Part shown: positions 43,601 through 58,600 of the stretch, one piece after another
How positions within the stretch are numbered: the first letter of the stretch is position 1
Layout: the number at the start of each line of letters is the position of its first letter
From: Malurus cyaneus samueli
Lineage: Eukaryota; Chordata; Aves; Passeriformes; Maluridae
NCBI GenBank assembly: GCA_009741485.1
Contig: CM019217.1
Span: 29,753,247-29,817,246 of the forward strand
Reading direction: 5' to 3'
Length of the DNA stretch: 64,000 nucleotides
Notes under the pieces: model-generated
What the model was told of the DNA's origin: nothing
Databases searched by the model: none
Seen by the model: only the letters and a program-made list of their open reading frames with translations
Translations under genes and position numbers: made by a program

Positions 43601-46600
43601 TAAAATTAAACCTGAGTGCAACCCTGCTTCATTAGGTGTCAGTGATGCTTCAAAAATTGTATCAAAACCCTTCAGTCAGAATGTTAGATCTGAGGTGAAA
43701 AGACTAAAATAGGTGGGTAGATAGATGTTTGTGTAATAAAAGTAAATATTAAAATAGGCATTTGTTCAGTGGTGCTGCAGCTGTGATAGAACTGACCCCA
43801 GAATATATACTTGGATCTTCACTCACCTTGCTTGAATATTATGTATCATATCCTATGTGCCTGGAAGCAGGAGACTGTTCAAAAGGTGCTGTTCGAACTA
43901 TCCCAACATTTGAAAAATATTTATCCATTAATTACAGACAGCTATTACAAAATTGGTAGTAAATGCTATTCAGTTTTGCAAATAGACTTTGAAGAGCTTT
44001 GTTTAGGTATCATGTGTTGTGTGTTTCTTGAGGAAAACTGTGTGTGTAGTGAAGAGTTGAAAAATACTTAATTTTTCTGATAACAGCTGTATTGTTTTTG
44101 TAAATGAATTCCATGGTGTTTGTGCTTTCCTCTTTGCTTATGTCGTAGTGGTGAGGTCAGGGAACAGAAGGATTGTGTTGCCTTGTTACAGGAGATCTTG
44201 TTTTTGCTGCCTTCAGCAGTCAGTCTCACTATCCTGTTTCAAACAATGTTCCTATGAAAGTACTCCCAGACCCTTTTTGCATTCACTTTTTTACTCACTG
44301 GTATCCTATAGCACTCTTTCTGAACAAAAGATCCATTTCCAGAAGTTTAGCAAGTGCTTTAATAATGCATGCAACAGAATCCTACTACTTTTGCCTCGGT
44401 GGCAGGGGAAATACATCCAAGGATGCCTTGCCTTTTACTGATCTTTTTTTGGTTTTTCAGTTACTGCCACTCCTCCCTCCTGCTTGATGGCTTGTCACTT
44501 CACTTTTCACAGGGATTTTCTTTCTACTTCTCTCTGTTCATTTAACTTTTTTCTTTGCATTATTCTGGGTTGAAAACTGTATAGTACTCTAGGCCATCTG
44601 GCTAAATGTCCTATCATGACTCTTTCCCTGTCAGCATAAATTACAGTAACTTGTGCCTGTAGGTTTGCAAAAAAAGATTAGGAAAAATAGACCAAGATCT
44701 GTAAATTGATACCCATACTCAAAAATAGGTGTTGTGACACGCAAAACATTGTGGTCTGTATTTACCTTACAGGAAATTCCAGAATTGAGTAGTCGATTTT
44801 GGAAATTCATAAATTGTTTTTCATAAATGTATTTGCTATTTAATCACTAAATGGTGAATTCTTTCATTTAAATGTTGTCATACCCCTGTTGTAAAGCTTG
44901 TGATCCCTTTGTTTTAATCATCTGACTTCTCTGGAATAATAATCCTGAAATTATTTTGGAAAATTTCCTTGCAAAATTTATCACAAACACTTTATATTTC
45001 ACATTCCAATCCTTCTGGAGTTCCGTGTTCATGCCATTATAGTATCAGGTTTTACCAGACTTCTGGTAGGTAAAATCGGGCCTTTGAAAGGACTGCCACA
45101 ATCGTGTCTGTATGCCAAGGTGTTTGGTTCTGAAAATACCATATTCTAGATAGGACAGACTTCTCAGATCAGGGTTTATTCCTTTTCCAGCCCACTCACA
45201 GGATGGCAAATGCTACATGTGACAGTACAGTATTTTCACATGCAGTTTTTTCAAAGCTGAAGTTCTGGTAGAATTCTGTATAGTATTGTAGTTAATACTG
45301 CTCTCTCTTGCTAAACACTATGACACTTTTTTCTAAATTTTTGGGAACATTAATTGGTATTACTATAAAAAAAACCTAAATAAAACAGATAAAGAAAGAT
45401 AAGTACAATCCAGTTCTTACTCTGAAGACTTTACAAAAATAAATATGCTTGAGAATCTGTGTGTTTGAAATTTTGTATTTGAGGTTTTCTCAGAAGTCAT
45501 GTTTAAAGCTCGTAATTTTGAGATAGTTGTGAAAGGGGTATTTTACAAGACCTGAAGGTATTCTTTGAACAGACTTGAAAAGAAAGGGTACTTGATAAAT
45601 TACTCTTGAGTAGTAGTTTGTTGCTGCTGAAGGGGAATGTTTTACCCCCACCAGCTGTTTCTACCCCTCCCTTGTGCCAGCAGGAGCAAGAGCTGATCAG
45701 ATTGAAACTAACAATAGGAAAAAAGGATTGATCCTGCTGACAACATAACTACACAGATACTAATTAGGGCATGACAATAAAGGATGTGCCTTGAAGTGTT
45801 GAAAAAGGCTTGAAGTCCCCCTTTTTTGGCCAGATGGGCTAAAGAGGATGTTCTCAGGATTGTGCTCCTGAGTAGAATTGTTGCCCTTTGTGGAAAAAAA
45901 CATTTCTTTTTTGCCTTTCTGTGTGATGGTTTAAGACACAGAAGAAGCATGAAGACATGAGTATGAGCAGTGACGCATCATTGAGACTGTGATATTTCAG
46001 TAAAGAACTGCATTTTAATACTGTTATAATGTTCCTTGTGGTGAATGGTTGTTGTGCACATGAAACAGGCTGAACATTAAATATGAACAAAATGGTTTGG
46101 TTTTTAGCTCCAAGAGATCTTCAGGAAAAAAAATGAGAAGAGAGAAAAAAGAGGAGATGAAGAAAAACGTGCAATGCTGGTAAGCAAAATGAGAAAAATT
46201 GCTTCTGGTAGATTTTTTGCTGCTTTTGATGTAGGACAAAATTATGTATGTATATATTTCACTGATCACTTAAACACTAAATTCATATTGTTAAAAGAAT
46301 ATGCATAACTTTGTATGTAGAAAAAAGCATTAAAAACCCCAAACACTTGGTTTGTATAAAGGAAAAAATAGTGTTTAAATACTGTAGTACATGTTATGAC
46401 AGTAGCATTGACTCCATTTGGAATTTAGAAATCTAGGGAAAAGTGAATAGTAATGACTCAGTGTTACTATCTGTAACAGTGAGACATCTCCATGGGAAGA
46501 CCAAGCTGTACTTGCTTCCAGAACTAACTGAAGCTGGTCATGTAGACCTACTGATCCTGATGCTTATTATCAACGTAATAGATTGAAAACAGATTATTAG

Positions 46601-49600
46601 ATGTTACAACTGAGCTTAGATTTTTCAAATTTTTTTTACTAGTGCTTACAACCAATGCAAAATATATTAGCCTGAATAGATTTAAATGGAATATTGTGTA
46701 CTCACATAATGTCAAATTTGCATTTCATGTGAGCATAAGAAAGATAAGTCGGAAATAAATGAGTCTGTGGTGGCTTGTCTGAAGGATGGCAGCAGTAGCA
46801 AGTACTTATTTTTCAGTTGGAAAAGTGAAAATCAGGGACAAGTCTGTGTCAAACCCACAGGAGAAAAAGAAAATGTGTTCATTTGCAATTTACATATTTA
46901 TGGAAAAAATTCTGTCCTATAAGAAAAATTTTGACATGTAAACAGAGCTTCTCATAGTGTCTGTTATACTTTTGCCAGCATCAATGCTGGGTCTCAGTTG
47001 TTTGTTTTTGAAACCATAGGAAGTTTGATTTTCAAGCATTAATACTTTTTAAACTTTCTGTGAGCAAAAAAGAGGATTTTTTTTTCTTCCCACTGAGAGA
47101 GACCTATCCTGCTCAGCTTTTCAAAACTGTAGGTCAGTTGTTGAATATCTCATACTGTTCATTTTGAACAAAGGAAACTTACACCTATAGGAAGAGCTTT
47201 CAGAAAACATAAAGATTGCGTAATGGCACTTAGGTCCTGAGGGTAATCTCTAAAAATCTGTACTTCTCTTTTGAAAATTTGAAGATTGAAAATGAAACAT
47301 ATTTTCTCTTCACTGTTAATTTGAAAACAAATAAACAAAAAGATTAATAATATATGAATTAAAGGTTTGCTTGTCTTAACCTATTCTGTTGTCTTTTTTT
47401 CCCCTTTCTTTTGTCTTCATTCTGACATGTGATACTTGGCTTGGTCCATTTTTGCTGTATGTCAGCGTCTTCAACTTTATGGATATCATACTTCTACTAA
47501 CAGTGTATGTACTCTAATTATTTTCAATTGATGCAGTCTTCACCAGTGAGACAAAATCATATGCTATAAGAAAATTCATTGTATTTATCTTTTTCATCAA
47601 GTAAATAATTTCTGCTAGTCAGTAAAAATGTGAGGAATCTTGACTTGGATAGAAGATTGTGCACACTTGTTGCATGCATTCTGAACATGCAAGCCTATCA
47701 GGAGGAAAGGTTGCTCTCTTTATTTCTATGAAATGAAGGAAACTATGTTTTTAAGGGAAAGTACAAAGTACATTTCAATAAATTATAGACATATTTTTAA
47801 TTAATGTGTGCAAATTAAGTCATACTGCATGAGTCATTTGATCCATCTCTTTGTTTCCTTGTGTGTAGTGCGAATAATTAATCGAGTCCTTCACCTCTTT
47901 GTTCCCCCAAAAAAAGAAACCTGAAGAGAAATTTCCTATTCTTATGCTTCACTTACAGAACAAATACATAAGAACTTTCAGTGCTGAACTAGAAAAGGAT
48001 TTTACAGAAAATAGGGTGACAGTAAATTTCTTTTCAATCATTTTTGAGGGGTGGGAAAGAGAAGCAGCAAGAGACAGATCTTGTGAGGCTTTTAAAGTCT
48101 TCATCATGACTTGATTTGTTTCTTGATCATGGCAGAAGTAAAACAGTTTTTAAAAACAGATTAATTTGATGTTTAAATAGAAGAATTATTCTTGTTGTGG
48201 CATTATGATATTCAAAGTGAGGGGATGGAATCCAGGAGAATTAGATGACTAGTGAAATTCCAGTTTTAAAATTTGTTTCTTTATGTAATTATTCACAGAA
48301 ATGGACACATTTCTATCTTGTGAAATTAACATCTACAACTTGAGCAATATGCAGAAAGGAAGTCTGTTGAATTCAAATGTGCAGTTGACATGATGTGCAT
48401 ACTGCAATGTTGTGAGAAAAATGTAGTACAATATGCAAGGCCTCATGATTCAATAGATTTCAGATCAGGCTTACTGCAACAAAATTAGCTGGACAGCAAC
48501 TGCCATATTTCTGTGCTGCCTCCTATTTCAAGCTGAAATGAAACTAGTTAGGCATTCTACTCATGTAATTTTCAGCTTTAGTAAAAAAAAGCTCCTTCTG
48601 GACTCTAGCCATGTCCAAGCACTTTGTCAAGATAATGCCCAGGTGTGTGCCATACTTTTTGCCCTCCAGCTATCTGAATGGAGATCTTCATGCAAAGGAG
48701 ACTCAGATGTACAGGCATTCAATAAATCCTCCATCCCCGCAAGCTGATATTTTGGGGTTCTATTTATCCTACTGAAACAAGAAATTTAGAAGCCTTTTCC
48801 ATTTGCCCTGATGTCTTGAAGAGTTGAAGATACCCAGGTTACAAGGAGGTGCAATCTTAAGATATCTGGGATAGTCCAACATACAGTCTCATGTATGAGG
48901 CCCTTCTCCTTACTTTATCTTACAGATCAGTTCTATTTTTTTTTAAAGCTGTTAAGGTCCCTAGGCCATAAAAACCATATGGTGGTATTTTAAATGGGTT
49001 AAATACTTTAGTATTTTCATTTGCATAGGTTAATTATCTTAAGTCATGTTCTGGTGCATACTGCATTTGTGTCTAAGACTGCTTTGGCATGCATTGCATG
49101 AGTGCTCTCACCGGCCAAATGCCAACCAGAACATGATAACTGTGATGCGATGCATGTAATGAAAATAAAATGTGCACGCCCAGAAGTACTAATTCCATTG
49201 ACTAAAGTAACTCGAGCAAGAGAAAAAATTCAGTGAAAACTTAAAATAGATAATTACAGAATTGTATGCGTGAAAGAATGGGGTATTCATTCACATAACA
49301 AGGTAAGTTTGATCATCAGGTGTGCATAGTGTTTTCCTGATAAGTTTGTATCAACTTCAACTTCCTCAGCAGTTGAAGTTGAACTTACTAGGCTTGTTTT
49401 TTGCTTTTCTTTGTTGGTGCAATGATGTTGTCATAAACATTGGGTGAAATTAATTTTATATAACTAGTTGTATATTGAGATGTATATTTTGACCAATGAC
49501 AAAATAATTTAATACATATCTAAATTAATATCTCTTACCAAAACAGAATTTACAGAAAAAACAGTGGCAAAATGCTGAGCTTAAATGGCCATTTTGACAT

Positions 49601-52600
49601 GTATTTTGAAAAAGCATTTTGACTTTGTGCTTTCTCAAATTTATTCTTTTGGGAAAGTGGAATCTGCTGATATTTTTGGTGCAGGCAAGAGTATTAAGCA
49701 AATAGCTGTAATAGACCAGTGTTCTTTTCATTTCCAAAGTGTCATGTAACTGGTTAAAATTTCACTGTTTAGAAGCAAGTGAACCAAGCTCTGCTTTTAA
49801 AGTTCAGTTAGAAAAGATTTTAAAGTTTATAAACGTTTGTTCTACTATTCTTTGTTTTTCAAACAATTGTGCTTCTTGAAACTGCAGGTTCTTAAGACAG
49901 AAGGAGAGGACCTTGTCCCCAGAAGCTACTGGGATACTTTGAGACGTAGCACAAGCCAAGCACTCTTTTCAGACCTTGCGGAGGTATAATACAACCTCTC
50001 TGGTCTCTGGTCCATAAACAGACTGCTGTTTTATTTCTTTTGTTCTGATTGTTTTCCTATTTTATGCACCTTGTTTCTTCCTTTCCTTTTAATTACTTTG
50101 TTCTAAGCCTGAAACCTTTCAGATCAAATGCATTTGGTTCGGTGCAGTGTGATAATTGAAGGATGTAATTTCCAAGAAAAAGCCAAGTTACCTTTTGAAA
50201 GAGTTGAAAGATGAAGTCCTCCTCAGTCCTCACTATAAGAAGCACTTTCTAACACTAATAGTGATGGCATTTCACAGTTAGAGAAGTGATTCAGGAAACC
50301 TTTGTCATTTAGGCTTGGTCCAGTGATATGATGACTTTAATGAGAGTTATAGCACTTTAAGCTTTTAATCTTGATGTCCTTAAATGTGCTTTTCTTGTGT
50401 GTTATCAGAGCTTATCTTCATAAAAAGTATAATGCAAAGATTGTTTTAGTTACGGGAGAAAACCAGGAATGTTTTAAGGTAACCAAAACATTGGTCAATC
50501 TTTTTTTACTATTATACAGTCATTATGGAAGGCTAGAAATATCACTGAGCTGTCAAGTTAATTTCCATAGTGCTTTAAATTCTAATAATTAATGTATCAT
50601 GATCTGCTTCCAGATAATTGAATAAGATATTTCTTTGTATTGATCATTTCAGAGGTCAGAAAATGATCATTTAAGTTCCTCTGTGCCCCATACAGTTCTC
50701 CTGGTTGAGGCATTAAAGCAGCAACTCCCCACTGACTCTGATCTCAGAGTTCTATGTTTCATGAGCAGATTCATAATGAGAAAAGAACAAGGAACCAAAA
50801 CTGACCTCCAGGGTAAAACAGTCTTTTTCCTTGGTTTGTAAGCAGTGTGTGCTTCATATTAAAATAAGTGTTTTGTTCCTGCTGTTCCTCTGCAAAAGCT
50901 ATTGAATAACCTGAGGACTTTGATGGACTTATTTGTAATTTCCAGGCTAAATTTACTCACAGTCCCTTTCTAATGTTATTCATTAATTTTCATAGGGCTT
51001 TTTCATCTTTATTATTAATCTTCTTACTCATGGTTGTGTTTATAAATGCAGTCATAGACCTCAATTTTCATTTATTTTTATTTTAATTACAGACCAAATA
51101 AAATAAGGTATTTGACATTTCTCTTAAGGTACAACTTATAATTCCCAGATATCAAATAGGCCTTCTCTGTGTTTCTCTCAGCTTGTGTTCATTTTCCTTT
51201 GAACAAAACAAAATGTAGTGATACAGAATTGAGTTTTATAACAATATTTATAGCAATATCCCTGGTAATAACATATACATAGTAATCTTGTACTAAAACA
51301 GTCTACTCAGTATATCTTCCCTTGCATCTAATTGATGAGCTTCTGAATTGTTAGTCCAGTTATTAATCCTAATTTATTCCACCAAATTTTAAAATCCAGA
51401 ATATCAGTGCTCTTGTCCAGTCAGATAAAGAGGCATAGAGGGGAAGGAAATGTTCTCATTTCACTGATTAAGAAGCTTGGGGCATTGAGTTTTCTGAATG
51501 AAATGTCATCTTAAAGTACAGTTATCTGACATGAATTCAGTCTCAAGTGTAGATGGATTTAAGTTTGGTAATCTCTACATGTGTTTAATTTGAAGAGAGA
51601 GATTTTTTAATATCTGATGCCTCAGACTAATATCTGTAACTAGAATGTAATTGAAGCTTAATAGCAGCTATATTCAACAGCAATTTAAATTCTCTGTAAA
51701 GTGTATAAAAAGCCTGTCCATTTGTAAATCATTTTATGAAGAAAAATCATGTTCTGCATTTTCTCCACTCACAATTTCTCACTTCTCACCTTAATTATCT
51801 TTATCTTACCTGCTTTGGGCCAGCTGGCTTTTATCCATATTCTTATCTCTGCCAGGTACTCTTAGATCTGAATAGTATTATAGCTATTTGTAGTAACAAA
51901 GTGGCATAAAGCAAGGTGATACTGGGGTCTGTGTTGTTTCACAGGCTTTTGAGAAGGCTATATGTAATTTGAAAAGGAGAGTAAATAAGATTTGTTGTTG
52001 TGAGAATCAAAAGGTCTCTTCGGGGAAAAAAGTTATTTATCACTTCTAGTTTCTTTCTAGGACAGTATATAATACTGTTTCTGTTCTTACAAATTTAGCA
52101 ACTACAACCATCCTGTTGGAATATGGCAGTTATCATTGAATTCAGTTTTTTGTTTTATTCATAAATTACAAAATGAAACTGGAAATCAGTAGGTTTGTTA
52201 TCACTGTTGAAAGAATCAAGAATTTGGAGTAAGAAGGCTCTTATTAAATCAAATCATAATATGCATACTTAATTATTGGAATATGTTGGTAAAAGTGAAA
52301 TTGATGATCATACGCATTACCTACTTTTAGTCAACCCTGTTTAATCCAGAACTTGAAATTAATTTTGCAGAATACAAAATAAAGAGGCTTCATGCACTTG
52401 AGGTTAAAAAACTGAAAGGAAAAGATACTGCCTTAATGCAGCAGGGCAATAAGGTGATTGAAACATTTGTCTTTAGTTTGTCTCTTTACCTGCATTTGTA
52501 TTACAGTTAGTGTAAAGTTAAAGAGAAATGAACAGAGTTTTATTCTCTTTTAAATGACTGCAAAATAGATTTTATCAAAATTGAGGCTTTATATTTGTAT

Positions 52601-55600
52601 TGTGGAAAAAGGTGACGAAATTTAATTTTTACTGATCTAAAATAAATAATAAACTTCTTTCATGAACAATAAATAATAACTTTAGATTATTGAGGCTTTT
52701 TGGCTTTACCCTTTACCACATGAGAGAGAGAATTCATTTAATGCTATCAATGCAGAGGGAGCACAGGAATAGTTTTCAATTGCCTGCAGTTCTACAGAGA
52801 AGCATATTAGGTTGAGTTTCTGGAGTGAGGTTTTTGTTTGGGGTTTTTTTTCATTTAGTGAGGCCAACCAAGAGGGAATTGTGAAAAGACTTACAGATTG
52901 TATTTTTTTTTTTAAATGGTTCTTTAGATATGGCTGAATGCAACCTTAGTCTAAGGTTTTGAAATGTTTTTGCAAGATGAAAGGCTGTAATTTAACATTT
53001 GATATCTTTTCGGTGTACTTGAGGGAAATTGTTTGAATGTGCTTAGGGATTTAATTGCTTAAAAGACATAACAAATCAGGGTATCTGCATTTCAGTATAT
53101 TGTGTCCTGTAGTGGAGGATAACAATATTAAAAGACAAATAGTGATTACTTTTCTGAATTAGTTTGCTCACTTGAAGAGCAGAGCTGTCTTAATTGAAGG
53201 GCATGAAATATCTCTAGCTCTATATACACTATGTCATCTTATTTCTCCCTGGAGAAGAATATGAGAATAAAGAGGAAGCTAGAGTACATGAAACAAAACC
53301 TTGAGAATCCTAAACTCATTATACCAGAGAATAGAAAAGTCTCTCTCATTTCTTTAGGTCTAGGATGTTGAAAAGAAGAGATTTGTGTTGTTACTGCCTT
53401 GTGTTTTCTCTTGTTGTTGATACATAAATCTCTCTATAAATGTTGATACATAAATACTCTTAATGAATATTGCGTTTTGCATTTTATAAAAATCAGTATG
53501 TGTTGAAAATTTGTAAATATAGTGTATTTCAGAGAATGCAGATATGAAATGGTTTTTCATGGTACGCAGTTTATCATGTTGTTGAACTATTGCATTTTGT
53601 TCAAAATTTTTTCCTGGTTTCTTCACTTGGAGTTTCTCTATTTGTTACAAATTTATAGCCTCTTCAGTGAAGAAATAGAGTCAGACTTAAAGGGTTCTTA
53701 GTGTAGTTTGCAGATTATACATGTAGATCTTTATAGAGCTATATAAACAGTTCTCTATACTTATCGTAGGTCCCACAGGTTTATAATCTATCATTATGGT
53801 GATTGGTACTGTTGTATCTCCCAAATGTTTGCTAGGTGTCTGTACTGTACCTCATGTTGTTCTGTAACACTACAGTCAGCAGGCAAACTTCCCAATGAGT
53901 GGTAGCTTGCCTAGGAAGAGCAGAGACCGCTGTCTCCCTCTCTTGGCTTTTCATAAGGTCTTGTCTTTGTAAAAGAAATCAGAGCTCAGACAGGAGGTTA
54001 TCCCTGAGCAGCTGCAGTAAGGATAAATACATTACCTTTTAAATTTCAAATGTTGGCAAAAGCATGTTTTTGCCAGAAGGGCAGTGTCATGTTGGAATAC
54101 TGTGGCTTATTCAAGAGCCTTTTATTACTGAATTATTCTTCTAGCTCTTCAGTGTATCAAGAGCTTCTTTTTAAAAGAGGTAAAATCAACACGTATACAC
54201 AATAGTTAAGGGCAATGAATATATAGAAAAAAAGTGAAATGTGACGCAATCACTATACACAGATGATAGTTACTTTTGTTTGGATTCCTGTTTGCAACCT
54301 TTGTTATTACAAATGGTCAAAATTAGTTGTCTTCCTAATCTAATTAAGGGAAACGTATTAATACATATTCAGAGATTGCAGTCCTGTGCAGAGATCACAA
54401 CCTAGTTCCAGAGGAACATTCTTAAGAGAATTAATCAAAATATTGCTTGTTATTTCAAAATCTTTCACAATTCTGTTGTTTTAAACAGCAGAACAGTAAC
54501 ATTTAAACTGTAGTTATTTGCCACTTACAGAAAAGAATCATGTAAAGTACACCTAACTGATGCGATTTTGGAACACAGTGCCATACTTAATTTTGAAATG
54601 TAAAATAAGAGTATATGAACTGATGTCCTTTAATTTCTTTGTAGTTTCACAGTAGAAGGGAAAGGAGGTTGTGTGCAAAGGGAATTATGTTTATTGTTTA
54701 GTTCCACTGACAAGAATTTATTTTTTCCTCATGAGTTTCTGGTTTAATTTTCCTTGCTTTTCCCCCCTTCATTGCAGCTTCCATTATATCATTTTTTTGG
54801 TGTAACTCTTTTCTACTAAATCCAATTAACATCTAATGCTATTTTGTGTGAAAATTGCATGGCAAAATTAATGTAATGGATTTTAATACTAAAATCTTCT
54901 TTAAGATCATGAACATAAAATGCAAACTCTTTTAGTAGAAAGGTCTATTGTGATGATAGGCGTTCTCAGATTATACTTCTCTATCTGATCCAATCATGGC
55001 CTTCGATTTTTTTTTATTCTAATATTTAAGCGTGCTGATGATATTTCAAGTTCACTCTCAGATACTACGCTGCTTGTGCACTTTTTCGGCAAGAAAGGAA
55101 AAGCTGAACTGAACTTCGAAGATTTTTATAGGTGAGTCTCAACTTTATTAATTTCTTTTAAAAATATTTCTATAGTTGTTCTAATTAATATGTAATATGT
55201 TACTATACACATAGCTTATGCAGGTATGTTTATAAGGTTTGTGTTCCATTTGTGTATGTTATATACACCAAGAGCAAAATAAAGCATTAAGTGGCCCAAA
55301 AATAAGAAGTCCTCTTCCAATGCTGCTGCATTTAGCATTTGTATGCTTAGTTACTTTGGGGTGGACAGGTTAAACCCCGGCCCAGTCCTTACTGGTAGGC
55401 AGGAACATCTTTCTTGGTTTTGAATTATTTATATCTTTTCCAGTTTGTCAGTGCTTTAAAAAAATTGTGTGCATCTCTGCAATTAGGGACATTTTTAAAT
55501 GCAAAGTTTTTCTGAAGATAATCAGGCACCTTAGAACAAGCTTCTTTGGGTAAAAGTAAGACATAATGGAAGCTATTGGCTTAGTTATTATGCCAGTAAA

Positions 55601-58600
55601 TATAGAATTTAAAAATAGAGGGAGAGTGCCATAAAAACAGAACCATTAAACCATATACTTCTTTATAATTGAAAGAGATACAATGCTTAGTTATTGCTTC
55701 CTCAGTAAATACTCGCAGTATCTGTTGTCTTTATAATTATCCCTTAGCTGTGTATTCCAATTAATCAGTTGTTTGCAAAATATTTTACCTTATATGAAAA
55801 GTCCTGAAAAACATTCAGTATCTTGCATAATATAAAAACTGTGTCATTAAGTGAAATAATGATGTAAGTTCCAAACAGGAAGCAGCAAAGAAGGTAGTTT
55901 TTTGAAAGCCATGCAGTTAAAATGCTATAGGTTGTGGTTGACAGTCAGATGAACATGAGCTCCCAGAGTACAACTGTGACCAGAAAGCTAATTTCACCCT
56001 TGGCTGTAGGACAAGGACATCACAGGAAAGTTACCTGTCCTTTTTATAGGTAGCTGTTTTTATATTTGGTGTCCAGAGTATACTAAATGGGTTGTTAAGT
56101 TGGGAAGAGTTTATAGAAATACCATAATAGTGAAGTATTTTTAAAAAAAGGTTAGATTGAAACACTACAAGCACTCATCATACTTGGCTTGTTAAAAAGA
56201 CAAAGGTAAGGTTAAATTGCAAGCTGTAAGTAACTATACAAGAATAAATTTTGGGAAATCATTTAATACGATGATGAAATTTTGAGTTTAGCTGTACCAA
56301 TAATGATCAGTGGCCCACTGAAGAAGAAAATTAGGCAAACGCGAACTAGAATTAGATTAGAAAAGCATCAAGTACTTTTAATACTTACTAACACATTTCA
56401 ACATTGTGTTAAGATTGTTGTATTGACTAGAAAATATGTCAATATAGGTAAAGGATTTACCAAATTTACCACAGTGCTGCAATAAGAGAACTAATTCGTG
56501 TAACATTATTTGACCCATATTGTATGAGTCTTTTAAGGACATGAACAGTAGAAATATAAAATATGACAATTTCTTCATGTTTCTCTTTGTGCTTTAGATT
56601 TATGGATAACCTGCAAACTGAGGTTCTAGAGATAGAATTCCTTTCCTATTCTAATGGGATGAACACCATCAGTGAGGAAGACTTTGCCCATATTCTTTTG
56701 AGGTACACAAATGTGGAAAATACATCAAGTTACCTGGAAAACATGCGTGGCAGTATTCCTGAAGAGAAGGTAATTGTTTAGCAGTGGACCACAGCATGTA
56801 GTCCCAGTGTCAGTAAGATGAAAACATAGTTTTGTTTGACTTAATTATTTAGCACCAGGATTGTTTTCTGATAATAAACTATGTGCCTGGTTTTTCAAAT
56901 TACTTGCTGAATAAAAAGTAGAGGAGTAACTAGCACAGAATTATGTTCCATAGGATTTAGCTAGTAATATTGTAGAACTTTAGATAGAACATAAAAATAC
57001 AGGTTAAACTGCAAAAAACAGAAGACATTAAAAAGAACAATTTTTAGCAATGAATTATTAAAAATCCCTTCCTTCCTTCCTTCCTTCCTTCCCTTTCCTT
57101 CCTTCCTTCCTTCCTCCTTCCTTCCTTTCCTTCCTTCCTTCTCTTCCTTCCTTCCTTCCTTCTCTCCTTCCTTTTCCTTCCCTTCCTCCTTCCTTCCTTC
57201 CTTCCTTCTTCCTTCCTTCCTTCCTTCCTTCCTCCTTCCTCTCCTTCCTTCCTCTCCTCCTCCTTCCTTCCTTCCTTCCTTCCTTCCTTCCTTCCTCTTC
57301 CTTCCTTCCTTCCTCTCCTCCTTCCCTCCTTCCTCCCTCCCTCCCCCTCCCTCCCTCCCTCCCTCCCTCCCTCCCCCTCCCTCCCTCCCTCCCTCCTCCC
57401 TCCCTCCCTCCCCTTTCCTCCACTGGCACTGGCTCAAGAACCAAACATCTCTTCAGAAATAACATATTTTATCTCATCATTTTAATAGTCTTAAAAGTGG
57501 ATTACTTGTATGTAATTAGTGTTGGGAATGTGGTTTTTATTAATGACTGAAGAGATTCAAATAATAATATAAACAGTAAAGGTCATGAGGTGTATTTGAT
57601 TCCTTTAACAACAAATGAGGTAGTCCTTGATTTGTTCAACAATAAATATGTTGTCAGAAGTGTGTTTGAGAGAAATGTAGTAGCCACTATGCATCAGTGA
57701 TAATCTATAGGATGATGTTAAAAATAGCCCTTCAAACAAGGGATGTTTTGGATATAGTTCTTCTGTTTGTGTTTATAGAAGGAGATTAGATTAATCTGTC
57801 CTAGAAGTCTAACTCTTTCAATAGTTATATCCTTTAATAGCATCGACAGCAGAGCTTGCAAAGAAAAGTAATAAATCAGTTTGGACTGTTTGCTTGGGTC
57901 GTTTTTTGTTTGAGAAATGACATTATAATGTCAGTCTTCACAGTAAGAGGATCAGTCGCCTGACCTGATAGAACACACTCCAAAAATCAACACTTTTCTG
58001 TTCAAATGTCTGGATTATGATTCTCCCTATGCTTGTCTAGCAGTTAGGGCCACTGAGAGTTAAATATAGCTGGGGAAGCAGGGCTGTCTCCTTTGACCAG
58101 ATTAGGTGTCAGATGAAGTGCTAGGATTGGGATCAGAATTCCTGCTCAGTCACCCTTTCCAAGTTCCTGGTCTAGCTGTGAGGTGCTCCGATTGAATTGC
58201 CATAAAAGGTCTGTGCAGCTTTCAATATTCAGAGCCAAGACAGAGCAACAGAACTGCTATAACTGCAGGGTTCCAGATGGAAATCTAAAAAAAAAAACCC
58301 AAACCACTCACTTTGGGTCTTGTATAGAAACTGTGATTTTAGGTTATCATTTGGAAAACTGAAAAATAATGACAGTTGTAGGTACAGAGAAGTACTTTGA
58401 ATGTCAAAGGTGAAGTTAAGTAAATATAAGTGCAGATACTTTCTTTGGAGCACAAGAAAGAATTCTTTGAAGTTCATCTCCAAATCTTCCAATTGTAATA
58501 GCAAGTATTCCACTGTAGTTTCCTGTTCTTGGTCTCTTGTAGGACCATCAGTTAAGGAAAACTTCTGTGTGTAAGCCACGTCACTCAGTTACAAGTTTGC

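Noticed and set aside
56961..57465. Two long minus-strand open frames rich in Glu, Gly, Lys and Arg
   Set aside because: They are translations of the CCTT/CCCT repeat, where stops cannot arise easily. No gene is supported.
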